From: Polaribacter sejongensis
Lineage (GTDB): Bacteria > Bacteroidota > Bacteroidia > Flavobacteriales > Flavobacteriaceae
NCBI RefSeq assembly: GCF_038024065.1
Contig: NZ_CP150667.1
Coordinates: 1,929,501-1,993,500, forward strand
Length of the DNA: 64,000 nucleotides
Direction: 5' to 3'
Part shown: positions 9,601 through 16,618 of the stretch, in pieces
Numbering within the stretch: the first letter of the stretch is position 1
How the letters are laid out: every line of letters starts with the position of its first letter
Translations under genes and position numbers: made by a program
Notes under the pieces: generated by a model
Databases searched by the model: none
What the model was told of the DNA's origin: nothing
Seen by the model: the letters and a program-made list of their open reading frames with translations, nothing else

Positions 9601-9839
9601 CCTAAATAAGAAAAAATCAATACTTTACCAATACTTGCCTTAATAGAATAGTTTCCGTCAAAATCTGTTTGCGTACCTGTTTTAGTTCCTTCTATTAAAA
9701 CTGTTACACCCAATACTGGCATACCAGATTCATCCATTACTTTTCCTGAAATAACACCCTCTTGAGAGAACGTTTGTTGTAATGTAATGAATTGAATTAC
9801 GAGAAATAAAATAAATAACTTTGTAATTTTTGTTTTCAT
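6681..9839 (-). CDS. SusC/RagA-family TonB-linked outer-membrane receptor
   Basis: 1052 aa, full length. A signal peptide ends TFSQEG, then a CarboxypepD_reg-like domain (ISGKVMDESGMPVLG, residues about 30-110), the DEIVVTAMG TonB-box region, the plug (VVQALQGKISGVQI, LWVVDGVPI, VLKGASAAALYGSRASNG, residues about 115-245) and a 22-strand barrel ending in aromatic IGLSVKVKF. It imports oligosaccharides with SusD (5230-6669) using TonB energy. The family signature is complete and there is no STN domain, so it does not look like an anti-sigma-signalling receptor; control is more likely through the TPR/LuxR protein upstream. Confidence 0.96.
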   Translation of the reverse strand: MKTKITKLFILFLVIQFITLQQTFSQEGVISGKVMDESGMPVLGVTVLIEGTKTGTQTDFDGNYSIKASIGKVLIFSYLGMKSEKKLIQNSSLINVIMQEDEESLDEIVVTAMGIERAEKTLGYAVSTVKSADFEEARETDVVQALQGKISGVQITGQGGGVGSSTKITIRGLTRISGNNQPLWVVDGVPISDANDFSDSRTTGSIDYGNRAQDINPDDIESLTVLKGASAAALYGSRASNGVIVVTTKKGKGDGKATITYSSTIRFDSPLLLPDFQNTYGPGNQGIYNEDDGDTVQSASKGWGPAISSGTAYTDLAGNAQTFQANPDIQKDFYNLGSTVSHNFAVSGASNDGKNDYRLSSSHTSVKGILPGSLLNKLNLGLNSGSQLSNKLKSRFSINYINTGIEGAVSKGANDPNVLTSIINRLPRITNIEVLKPWIADDGITQLSPIDEDTNNPYWIVNENHRTSDTERFFGNVSFDYNPVEHLTMLGRVGYDSYNTKHFRSNHVGTLGYLDGNYKDNYISRKQLTLDYLATYDNSFGNFDVTLMAGVQWNEREYEQNGNLGTSLSIPELFSPGNVASNSPTKNYSLKQIFGAFGDFTMTYKKWLTLNATARNDWSSTLPVNGNSYFYPSVALSFVFSDAFNIDKSILSYGKLRTNWANVGGDTTPYQLDYLYYPQTSYYGQFNTAGTFPFNGQIAYSGPNSLPNADLKPENQLNKEIGVELGFFKNRIKIDATYYKNTTTDQIIPLSTPASTGYSTAWTNLGEISNTGFELELGLKVIRSEKFKWNLDANFSTNETIIEDLGDLEQYTLASSFGGLVVAAEEGKSIGLYGNRFARAVDGDGNTIEDQILVNSNGLRFEGDNGRLGNITPDFTMGLTSVFSYKGWRLSTTFDWKQGGILYSQTVGTLRTSGLAAETATDRETLFVDPNTFVDNGDGTYSENTIAIPSVQQYWNSYSSSTIHESNTFDATYIKWRELGLSYSFNKKQLQNIPFTALSLSLQGRNLAIFNTSIPHIDPETNLFGSSSNGGGIEYNGLPSTSSIGLSVKVKF

Positions 9840-10305
9840 ATATAAATTGGTTTTAGTGAAATTTATTTTCTCTAAACTTTAATATCTTATCAGCTTTAAC
9901 ACCAATAAAACACCAAAGAGTACAACGTAAAAAAACAATAAAAAACCTCTAAAAGACTAGAATAGAGGGTTACACTTGTACTACACTCCAAGTGTTTTAG
10001 GGACTTTTACGAAAAACAAAAAAAAAGTATGATATATTAATAAAATGTAAATTTCATCTCTTTAAATACCGAATTTAACAACTCGTCTAAAAAGACTATT
10101 GCAAGGATATAAACATAAAAAGAAGATTAATAAACACTTTTTGCTTAAGTTCATTTAAAAATGAAAGAGAGATTCTAAAACTAGAAATTGATAAAAATTA
10201 AATGCAAAAAGTATTTACATATTAGAAATCAAAAAAAAAGTAAAAAGTGAATTTTTAGTAAAATGATAAAAGAGGATAAGAATGCTCTTTTAAAAAAAAT
10301 ACAAC
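9840..10305. other. Intergenic region upstream of susC
   Basis: 466 bp of very AT-rich DNA between the regulator gene and susC, both on the minus strand. No ORF or RNA gene is seen. It should hold the PUL promoter, but no full TTTG-N19-TAnnTTTG match is clear; the best -7 candidate (TAAATTTC, minus strand, 9858-9865) has one mismatch. The inverted repeat ACACTTG/CAAGTGT at 9972-9995 is a possible regulator site. Confidence 0.4.
9972..9995. promoter_or_regulatory. Inverted repeat upstream of susC, possible operator
   Basis: 7-bp arms ACACTTG and CAAGTGT with a 10-bp spacer, about 135 bp upstream of the susC start. Position and symmetry fit a binding site for the neighbouring LuxR-type regulator, but nothing else supports this. 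Confidence 0.2.
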
Positions 10306-11742
10306 TTATAGGTTTTTAAGCCACGTATAAATATTTATATTTTCTGGAATGTTTAATTTTTTACGAAGTCTGTACTTTTTCGTTTGCACTGTTTTTGGCT
10401 GAACATTCGTATAACTTGCAATATCTTTTGAAGAAAAATTAAGCCAAACCATGGCACACAAAGTTAATTCTGTATTTACTAGTTTAGGGTTATTCTCTAA
10501 CAACTTCTCGCAAACATTTGGATATACTTCTTGAAAACGAACTAAAAAAGAAGAATCATTTTTTTTAGCTAACAAAATAACCTCATCAAAAGCAACATTT
10601 AATTTTTGCTTTAATTTTTTACTTTCAATATTCTTCTGGTTAATAATTTGCTCTTTTTCTTCAATTATTTTACGTCTCTTTTTTCTATAATTATAAACAA
10701 TAAAAAGAACAACACTTAAAAAAAACGTTATAACTACTACAATAAGAGAATTGTATTTTTTTTCTTTTTTTTGATATTCCTTTTCTTGATCACTCAAGAA
10801 ATTACCAATAACAACATCTATATTTTGATTATACCTTGCATTAATGCTGTCTGTAATTTTAGTATAACTTATAAGATATTTATGTGAATTATCTTCATCA
10901 TTTAATTGCGAGTAAGTTTCAGAAATTAATTTATGAGACAATTTAACCTCTTCTATTTTCTTTATTTTTTTATAAATATTTAACGATTCCTTATATAAAA
11001 CAATTGCTTTTTTATAATTTCCAATCGCTTTATTAAAATTAGCATCTGCATGTATAACAGTAGCTTTATAATATTCTGTAATATTATTATCGCCTAATAT
11101 TAATACCTTACTTTTATCTAGGTATACTTTTGCTGAGTCAATATTTACATTTTCTTTTAAATAGTAATTTGCAACAACAGCATATTTAAAAGGATTTTCT
11201 TTAATTTTAATTGCTTTATGGAGGTAAACTAGCGTAGAATCCGTTTCGTATTGCGTATCTAAAAAAGCATCTGCCTTATTAATATACAAAAAAGACAGTA
11301 AATTCTGATCATATGATTTTAAATTTTTACAAATCTCAATACTTTTATCAAAACATTCAACAGCTTTTTTATTGATTTTTAATGCAGAGTAATTTCTACC
11401 ATAGTTTGCTAAAACCCTTATTTTTAAATTATCATAGCCATCATCAAAAACGATATTATTTGCTAAATCTAAATATCTTAAACTTTCTAGATTCTCCCCA
11501 AAATTACATAAAACACTAGCAATTCTAATATAACCTAAAGCAATAGTTTCTTCATCATTATTTTTTTTAGCTTTTTCAACCAGCTTCATATTAAGTAACA
11601 GAACCTCTTCAAATAAACCTTTTCTTATTAAAGAAAACTCATACTCTTTAGATAATTTATCTATTGGTTTTTGCTCTTGAGCAAAAACCAATACAGATGA
11701 AATAACAAAAAAAAAGAATACCTTAAGATACTTATATTGCAT
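10306..11742 (-). CDS. TPR-repeat, membrane-anchored LuxR-type transcriptional regulator
   Basis: 478 aa from the ATG at 11742. A TTG start at 11769 would add nine charged residues before the signal peptide and is rejected. Order: signal peptide (FFFFVISSVLVFAQ), TPR-like helical repeats to about residue 310 (AVECFDKSIEICKNL, GNYKKAIVLYKESLNIYKK), one membrane helix (LIVVVITFFLSVVLFIVY), a coiled coil rich in K/E/N, and a C-terminal helix-turn-helix (LTLCAMVWLNFSSKDIA, then VQPKTVQTKKYRLRKKLNI) like LuxR/GerE domains. It therefore joins a periplasmic sensor half to a cytoplasmic DNA-binding half. Position next to susCD suggests it controls the PUL. The ligand is unknown. Confidence 0.88.
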   Translation of the reverse strand: MQYKYLKVFFFFVISSVLVFAQEQKPIDKLSKEYEFSLIRKGLFEEVLLLNMKLVEKAKKNNDEETIALGYIRIASVLCNFGENLESLRYLDLANNIVFDDGYDNLKIRVLANYGRNYSALKINKKAVECFDKSIEICKNLKSYDQNLLSFLYINKADAFLDTQYETDSTLVYLHKAIKIKENPFKYAVVANYYLKENVNIDSAKVYLDKSKVLILGDNNITEYYKATVIHADANFNKAIGNYKKAIVLYKESLNIYKKIKKIEEVKLSHKLISETYSQLNDEDNSHKYLISYTKITDSINARYNQNIDVVIGNFLSDQEKEYQKKEKKYNSLIVVVITFFLSVVLFIVYNYRKKRRKIIEEKEQIINQKNIESKKLKQKLNVAFDEVILLAKKNDSSFLVRFQEVYPNVCEKLLENNPKLVNTELTLCAMVWLNFSSKDIASYTNVQPKTVQTKKYRLRKKLNIPENINIYTWLKNL

Positions 11743-11793
11743 TAAATAATATTTTCTATCTTTTTGCAAAAAAATTAAAATTATAAAGAATTA

Positions 11794-12684
11794 TTAATTT
11801 GCCTTTCCTAACAATTCAATCCATTGATCAACATAATTAGTATTTCTAATACCATTAGAGTGTGCTTTTCTTCCTTTAGGAAAAGCTAAATCAAAAGCAT
11901 AAATCTGATTCTCAGGAATTTTCATAGCCACATAACTCTCTTTAATTACTTTTGCCGCAGGTTCCTTTGCATGATAAGTTCCATACCAAAGGTTGGCAGG
12001 TGTTACACTTTTTGCAGCATACCAATCTGCTATTTTATTTTTAGCAGAATAATCCCAACCACCAGAAAAATCGATAACTCTAGCAACTAAATGTTCTTTT
12101 GCTATAAAAGCAGCCATTCCTCCTCCTTGAGATTGACCCGAAACAGCTATTTCACTCCATTTTGGTTTACCATCTTCTAAATAAGTATCCCAATTACCAG
12201 CTTTATCTGTTTTAGAAAGATAAATTAATAACTTAGTAAGCCTATTTACTATTGCGTCTTGAGGCTCATCATCTATTAATGAAAAGTCGTTATCACCATA
12301 AATACGCTGCTGTCTAAATTCTGATGTACATTTAGAATTGTCTGCTAAGTTTTCACCTTTACAAATTTGAGCCACAGCAGGTCTATTAATGTAAGATATA
12401 TTAATAACATGATACCCTTGAGATACAGCTGTTGCAAAAAATCTTTTAGGACCATTTAGAGCTATACCTCCAGTTCCTGGCATAAAAAACAACAGTTTCC
12501 CTTGTTTTGCATCTGGGTTATAAACAACTAAATGAGGAGAATTTGATTCTTTAATAAGAGAATCTGTACTAGAAGGTTTAACTTCTAATACTTTATATTC
12601 TTTAGGGAACCCTGAAGAAGATTGAGCAAATGTAAAATTATAGCTAAGAAAAATAAAAGCTAGGGGTATTAAAAAGAACTTCAT
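11794..12684 (-). CDS. Exported alpha/beta-hydrolase-fold protein (BPSS1187-like)
   Basis: 296 aa with a signal peptide ending FTFAQ. The core has the oxyanion region LLFFMPGTGG, a nucleophile elbow SGQSQGGGMAA with the probable catalytic Ser, and a late His in KAHSNGI. The layout fits secreted hydrolases of the BPSS1187/PHB-depolymerase-like group; two cysteines (ICKGEN, KCTSEF) could form a disulfide. It could be an esterase removing acyl groups from the glycan, but the substrate is not visible. It lies in the PUL between the formylglycine-generating enzyme and the regulator. Confidence 0.8.
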   Translation of the reverse strand: MKFFLIPLAFIFLSYNFTFAQSSSGFPKEYKVLEVKPSSTDSLIKESNSPHLVVYNPDAKQGKLLFFMPGTGGIALNGPKRFFATAVSQGYHVINISYINRPAVAQICKGENLADNSKCTSEFRQQRIYGDNDFSLIDDEPQDAIVNRLTKLLIYLSKTDKAGNWDTYLEDGKPKWSEIAVSGQSQGGGMAAFIAKEHLVARVIDFSGGWDYSAKNKIADWYAAKSVTPANLWYGTYHAKEPAAKVIKESYVAMKIPENQIYAFDLAFPKGRKAHSNGIRNTNYVDQWIELLGKAN

Positions 12685-13015
12685 TATTTATTAATTTTAA
12701 ATTAAATTTTAAATAGTTAAACAGGTTTTACTTTCTCTAAAAGATTTCATTTTTAATAAGATTTCCATCAAATTATAAATATGCGTTTTTACTAACAAAA
12801 ACACATAATAAGGAGAATTTATTTAACGAATTAATTAATTCATTAAATTTTCTTTAGTAATTTTCCGTAAATATAGATAAAAATTACATTATCTATAATC
12901 TATTTTAATCTTTATTATAGAAACTTAGTCGGAATAATATTTTATAATGATTGTAAACAAAAAAAACTCCCTTTTATCAAAAAAAAGGAGTTTTAATCAA
13001 TTTATAAATATTTTA
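12685..13015. other. Intergenic region with terminator
   Basis: 331 bp of AT-rich DNA. It contains the hairpin terminator of the formylglycine-generating-enzyme gene at 12962-12994 and presumably the promoter of the hydrolase gene, which I could not pinpoint. No small ORF looks real. Confidence 0.45.
12962..12994 (-). terminator. Terminator after the formylglycine-generating-enzyme gene
   Basis: AAAACTCC(C)TTTT pairs with AAAAGGAGTTTT around a short loop, 22 bp past the stop at 13016, followed by T residues in minus-strand transcription. A standard intrinsic terminator. Confidence 0.7.
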
Positions 13016-14110
13016 TTATTCTGCCAACATGTCTTTAGTAGCAACTGTTCTAAAACCAATATGATCTGAACCAGAATTAGGCTCCATACCCATTTTTGCT
13101 GAAATTCTAAAACTAGCACAATAAGATGCATGACATAAAAAAGAACCACCTTTCATAACATATTCAATTTGATACGGATTACTTGGTGTATACGATTTTT
13201 CTGCCCCTGTAGGGTTTGTTAAAACCACAGAAGGATCTAAAGTTTCATAATATTTTACATTAAATAAGTCTGAAGTCATTTCCCAAACATTACCAGCCAT
13301 ATCATACAAACCAATATTATTTGCAGGATAAGATCGTACAGGAGAGATATAATCAAACCCATCTTCAGAAATATTTTCTGTTGGAAATTTACCTTGCCAT
13401 GTATTCGCATTTGCATCTAAATCTTCTGCTTTATTTCCCCAAGTAAAAATATTATCTTCAAATTTACCTTGTGCAGCAGATTCCCATTCCGCTTCAGTAG
13501 GCAACCTTCTATTAGCCCATTTGCAATATGCCAAAGCATCTTCTTGCGCAACATGTACAACCGGAAAATTATCTTGCCCTTCAATAGAGCTACCTGGACC
13601 TTCTGGTTGTTTCCAGTTTGCACCAATTTGCCACTTCCACCATTGTCCGTAATTCGCCATAGAAACAACTCCTTTAGCATGTTTATTAAAAATTAAACTT
13701 CCGGGTTGTAAAATTGAATCGGCAGGTTTTTCTGTTCCCGCAGGTAAATCTTTTTTTATTTCTTCCCAATCTATTGGTCTTTCTGCAACAGTAACATATT
13801 TAGTAGCTACTACAAACTCTCTAAATTGTTTATTTGTTACTTCATTTGCATCTATAAAAAAGCCATCTACCGCTACTTTATGAGCAGGTTTTTCTCGCGG
13901 CATTGCATATTGGTCTCCCTCTTTTGCTCCCATTAAAAAAGTCTTGGTAGAAACCCACACCATACCTTCTGGCGCTTTAACCTCTTGGGTTAAAATCTCA
14001 CTTTCTACGGTTTCTTTTTTATCTTTTTCTGATTTTTTTTTATCACAACTACTAAAAAGAGCTGTTGATAATAGTACGGTAATTAATACTGTTTTCAAAT
14101 TAAAATTCAT
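13016..14110 (-). CDS. Formylglycine-generating enzyme (SUMF1-type), lipoprotein
   Basis: 364 aa from the ATG at 14110; a TTG one codon earlier is not preferred. A lipoprotein signal ends LFSSC and is followed by a Lys/Glu-rich linker. The FGE-sulfatase domain runs from about residue 50 (GMVWVSTKTFLMG) through DANEVTNKQFREFV, RRLPTEAEWE, LYDMAGNVWEMTSD and GGSFLCHASYCASFRISA to HIGFRTV. The two cysteines spaced by four residues (about C326 and C331) match the catalytic pair of human SUMF1, so it should oxidise sulfatase cysteines to formylglycine rather than be a GldJ-type pseudo-enzyme. It is in the same gene block as the two sulfatases. Its lipoprotein leader places it outside the cytoplasm. 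Confidence 0.9.
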   Translation of the reverse strand: MNFNLKTVLITVLLSTALFSSCDKKKSEKDKKETVESEILTQEVKAPEGMVWVSTKTFLMGAKEGDQYAMPREKPAHKVAVDGFFIDANEVTNKQFREFVVATKYVTVAERPIDWEEIKKDLPAGTEKPADSILQPGSLIFNKHAKGVVSMANYGQWWKWQIGANWKQPEGPGSSIEGQDNFPVVHVAQEDALAYCKWANRRLPTEAEWESAAQGKFEDNIFTWGNKAEDLDANANTWQGKFPTENISEDGFDYISPVRSYPANNIGLYDMAGNVWEMTSDLFNVKYYETLDPSVVLTNPTGAEKSYTPSNPYQIEYVMKGGSFLCHASYCASFRISAKMGMEPNSGSDHIGFRTVATKDMLAE

Positions 14111-14203
14111 CAATAATAAATTAAGATTGCACGCAAATATAGATAATCTATTGATGTTTATTCTTTTAATTCTAAATCTCTCAATTTAATTTAACATAAA
14201 ATT

Positions 14204-14237
14204 ATTGTTTAACAAAACAAAGAATTCGTTAAACAAT
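14204..14237. promoter_or_regulatory. Inverted repeat in the promoter of the TetR gene, probable operator
   Basis: Perfect 10-bp arms ATTGTTTAAC and GTTAAACAAT separated by 14 bp, ending 28 bp before the TetR-type ATG, with a near-consensus -7 box (TATATTTA, 14240-14247) immediately after. A TetR-family regulator binding this palindrome would repress its own operon. Binding is inferred from symmetry and position only. Confidence 0.45.
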
Positions 14238-14265
14238 TGTATATTTACATAAATATCAAAAGATT

Positions 14266-14922
14266 ATGGCAAAAAAGAAAAATATTACAAAAGACAATTT
14301 AATATCTTGGTATATGGAATTTGTCTTAGAAAACAACCACCAACCAAAGTCTGTATATAGTTTTGCGAAAGAAAATAATTTTGATGAAGCTGATTTTTAT
14401 AAATTCTATAGTTCTTTTGAAACTATTGAAGAAGCTATCTTTTCTGAATTTTTTAATCACACCATAACTGTTTTAGCTAAAAGTGAAGACTATGAAAACT
14501 TTGATGCAAGAAACAAATTACTCAGTTTTTATTTTACTTTTTTCGAAATACTAACAGCGAATAGAAGCTATGTTGTGTATGCATTAGAAAACAGCAAAAA
14601 TGATTTTAAGAAACTAAAATCGCTAAAAAAATTACGAGAAAGCTACCTCAACTATGTTCAGAATATAGGCATAGAAAAAATAGATTTAAAGCACGAGAAA
14701 CTAGAAAAAATTCAAGATAAATCAATTAAAGAATCTTCTTGGTTTCATTTATTAGTAACTATGAAGTTTTGGCTAGATGACGTTTCACCATCCTTTGAAA
14801 AAACCGACATTTTTATTGAAAAATCAATCAATGCTCGCTTTGACTTAATGGACATTAAACCCTTACAAAGCATTATAGATTTCGGGAAATTCATTTTAAA
14901 AGAAAAAGTAAACTTTAACTAA
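14266..14922 (+). CDS. TetR-family transcriptional regulator
   Basis: 218 aa. The N-terminal 60 residues form a TetR-like three-helix DNA-binding domain (KDNLISWYMEFVLENN, SVYSFAKENNFDEADFYKFYSSFETIEEAIFSEFF), divergent but with the aromatic recognition helix. The rest is an all-helical ligand/dimer domain with many aromatics. The next gene, an ABC1-type kinase, starts 7 bp downstream; this pairing is common in Bacteroidota. It probably senses a lipid or quinone-related signal and controls the pair; an inverted repeat at 14204-14237 is the likely operator. The ligand is unknown. Confidence 0.82.
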   Translation: MAKKKNITKDNLISWYMEFVLENNHQPKSVYSFAKENNFDEADFYKFYSSFETIEEAIFSEFFNHTITVLAKSEDYENFDARNKLLSFYFTFFEILTANRSYVVYALENSKNDFKKLKSLKKLRESYLNYVQNIGIEKIDLKHEKLEKIQDKSIKESSWFHLLVTMKFWLDDVSPSFEKTDIFIEKSINARFDLMDIKPLQSIIDFGKFILKEKVNFN

Positions 14923-14929
14923 AAAGCTC

Positions 14930-16234
14930 ATGAAAACAATAGATTCTATACCAACTTCCAAAATTCAGAGAGCTTCTAAACTAGTTACCACTGGTGCAAA
15001 AATTGGAGTTAATTATCTTAAATATTATGGAGATAAAATAACCAAAACAGAAGACGAAGCAAAAGCACGTTTAAACGAAAATAATGCTGAAGATATTTAT
15101 GACGGTTTAAAAACGTTAAAAGGAAGTGCTTTAAAAGTAGCTCAGATGTTGAGTATGGAAAAAAGTATCTTACCACAGGCGTACGTAGAAAAGTTTTCTC
15201 TTTCGCAGTTCTCTGTACCGCCACTTTCCCCTGCCTTAGTTACCAAAACCTTTAAAAAGTATTTTGGAAAAGATCCGAATGAAATATATGACAAATTCAA
15301 CACTGTTTCTATAAATGCAGCAAGTATTGGTCAGGTTCATAAAGCGGAAAAGGACGGAAAAGAACTAGCCGTAAAAATTCAATACCCAGGTGTTGCACAA
15401 AGTATTGCATCCGATTTAGCACTGGTAAAACCTATCGCTATTAAAATGTTTAATATTAGAGGTAAAGATTCTGATAAATATTTTAAAGAAGTAGAAAATA
15501 AATTGGTTGAAGAAACCAATTACATATTAGAGGTAGAACAAAGTCAGGCAATTGTTGCGGCTTGTAAACACATCCCTAATCTAAATTTTCCAAATTATTA
15601 TCCAGAATTGTCATCAGACAGAATTATAACTATGGATTGGATGCATGGTGTTCATTTATCTGAATTTTACACAGACAACCAAGAAGTAGCTAATAGATTA
15701 GGACAAGCACTATGGGATTTTTACATGTTTCAGATTCACAAGTTAAAAAAAGTACATGCAGACCCACATCCTGGAAATTTTTTAATATCACCAGAAAACG
15801 AACTAATTGTCATTGATTTTGGCTGTATGAAAACCATTCCAGAGGACTTTTATGTTCCTTATTTCGAATTAGCTCAAAAAGAAAATATTAGCAACCCTAC
15901 GTTTTTCGAAGAAAAATTATTTCAGTTAGAAATATTAAGAGAAGACGACTCAAAAGAAGAACTCGTGTTTTTTAGAGCTATGTTTCATGAAATGTTAAGT
16001 TTATTTACACAACCGTTTCATCAAGAAACTTTCGATTTTTCTGATGAAGTTTTCTTCGGTAAACTTTCTGACTTAGGAGCTAAATACGCAAAAAGTACAG
16101 AGCTAAAAGACATGAATGGAAACAGAGGATCTAAGCACTTTATTTATATTAATAGAACCTTTTTTGGCTTATACAATTTAATGCACGATTTAAAAGCAAA
16201 AGACATAAAAATCAATAATTTTAAATCGCTATAA
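14930..16234 (+). CDS. ABC1/AarF/UbiB-family atypical kinase
   Basis: 434 aa. Protein-kinase-like ABC1 family with an Ala-rich loop (NAASIGQVHKAEKDGK), the VAIK-like lysine (ELAVKIQYPGV), catalytic-loop HADPHPGNFLIS and the DFG motif VIDFGCMK. The family KxGQ motif reads K-V-A-Q (GSALKVAQMLS, about residues 63-73), so the conserved Gly is Ala; this looks shared by Bacteroidota homologues, but I recall that rather than checked it. UbiB/COQ8 proteins support quinone or lipid metabolism; flavobacteria use menaquinone, so a direct ubiquinone role is unlikely. Co-transcribed with the TetR gene. Confidence 0.9.
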   Translation: MKTIDSIPTSKIQRASKLVTTGAKIGVNYLKYYGDKITKTEDEAKARLNENNAEDIYDGLKTLKGSALKVAQMLSMEKSILPQAYVEKFSLSQFSVPPLSPALVTKTFKKYFGKDPNEIYDKFNTVSINAASIGQVHKAEKDGKELAVKIQYPGVAQSIASDLALVKPIAIKMFNIRGKDSDKYFKEVENKLVEETNYILEVEQSQAIVAACKHIPNLNFPNYYPELSSDRIITMDWMHGVHLSEFYTDNQEVANRLGQALWDFYMFQIHKLKKVHADPHPGNFLISPENELIVIDFGCMKTIPEDFYVPYFELAQKENISNPTFFEEKLFQLEILREDDSKEELVFFRAMFHEMLSLFTQPFHQETFDFSDEVFFGKLSDLGAKYAKSTELKDMNGNRGSKHFIYINRTFFGLYNLMHDLKAKDIKINNFKSL

Positions 16235-16618
16235 TAGCTTTATTCCCCCATAAGGGTCCCCCAAAACTAGAGCATCTATATAAAATAATCCTTATAACTA
16301 GTTGCTCTAGTTTTAAATTCCCCAACTTTATACTTTATTTTAAAGTCTACAATCACCCCCAAGAGATATTTATAAAAACATAAAAGAAAATGGTATCTTT
16401 ACTATCAATCATATTTTTTAAAATAGTATTAAAGACGCACATACTACATCAACAAAATATCTAGAAGAGTTAAATATAAAAAGTAAATTGTTAGAAAACG
16501 ATGGGTTAATCAATTACCTAAAGTGAATGTTGCCACAATTAATGGTTTAGACTGTTATTCTAAATCAAAATTAAAGAAACAATTAACTTATCAAAAACCT
16601 AAAAAAGAGACAAAATCT
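16235..16618 (+). other. Intergenic region with a long inverted repeat and a possible dead ORF
   Basis: 384 bp. After the kinase stop there is a perfect 12-bp inverted repeat (16263-16274 AAAACTAGAGCA and 16303-16314 TGCTCTAGTTTT, 28-nt spacer) that may end the transcript. From about 16408 to 16525 one frame reads like protein (TSTKYLEELNIKSKLLENDG) but is broken by stops, as if a small gene had decayed. A GTG at 16523 could open the SDR frame early, but the ATG at 16619 is far better. Confidence 0.4.

Noticed and set aside
11742..11769. TTG start nine codons upstream for the TPR/LuxR regulator
   Set aside because: The ATG at 11742 begins right at the signal peptide; the extension adds charged residues that would disturb it.
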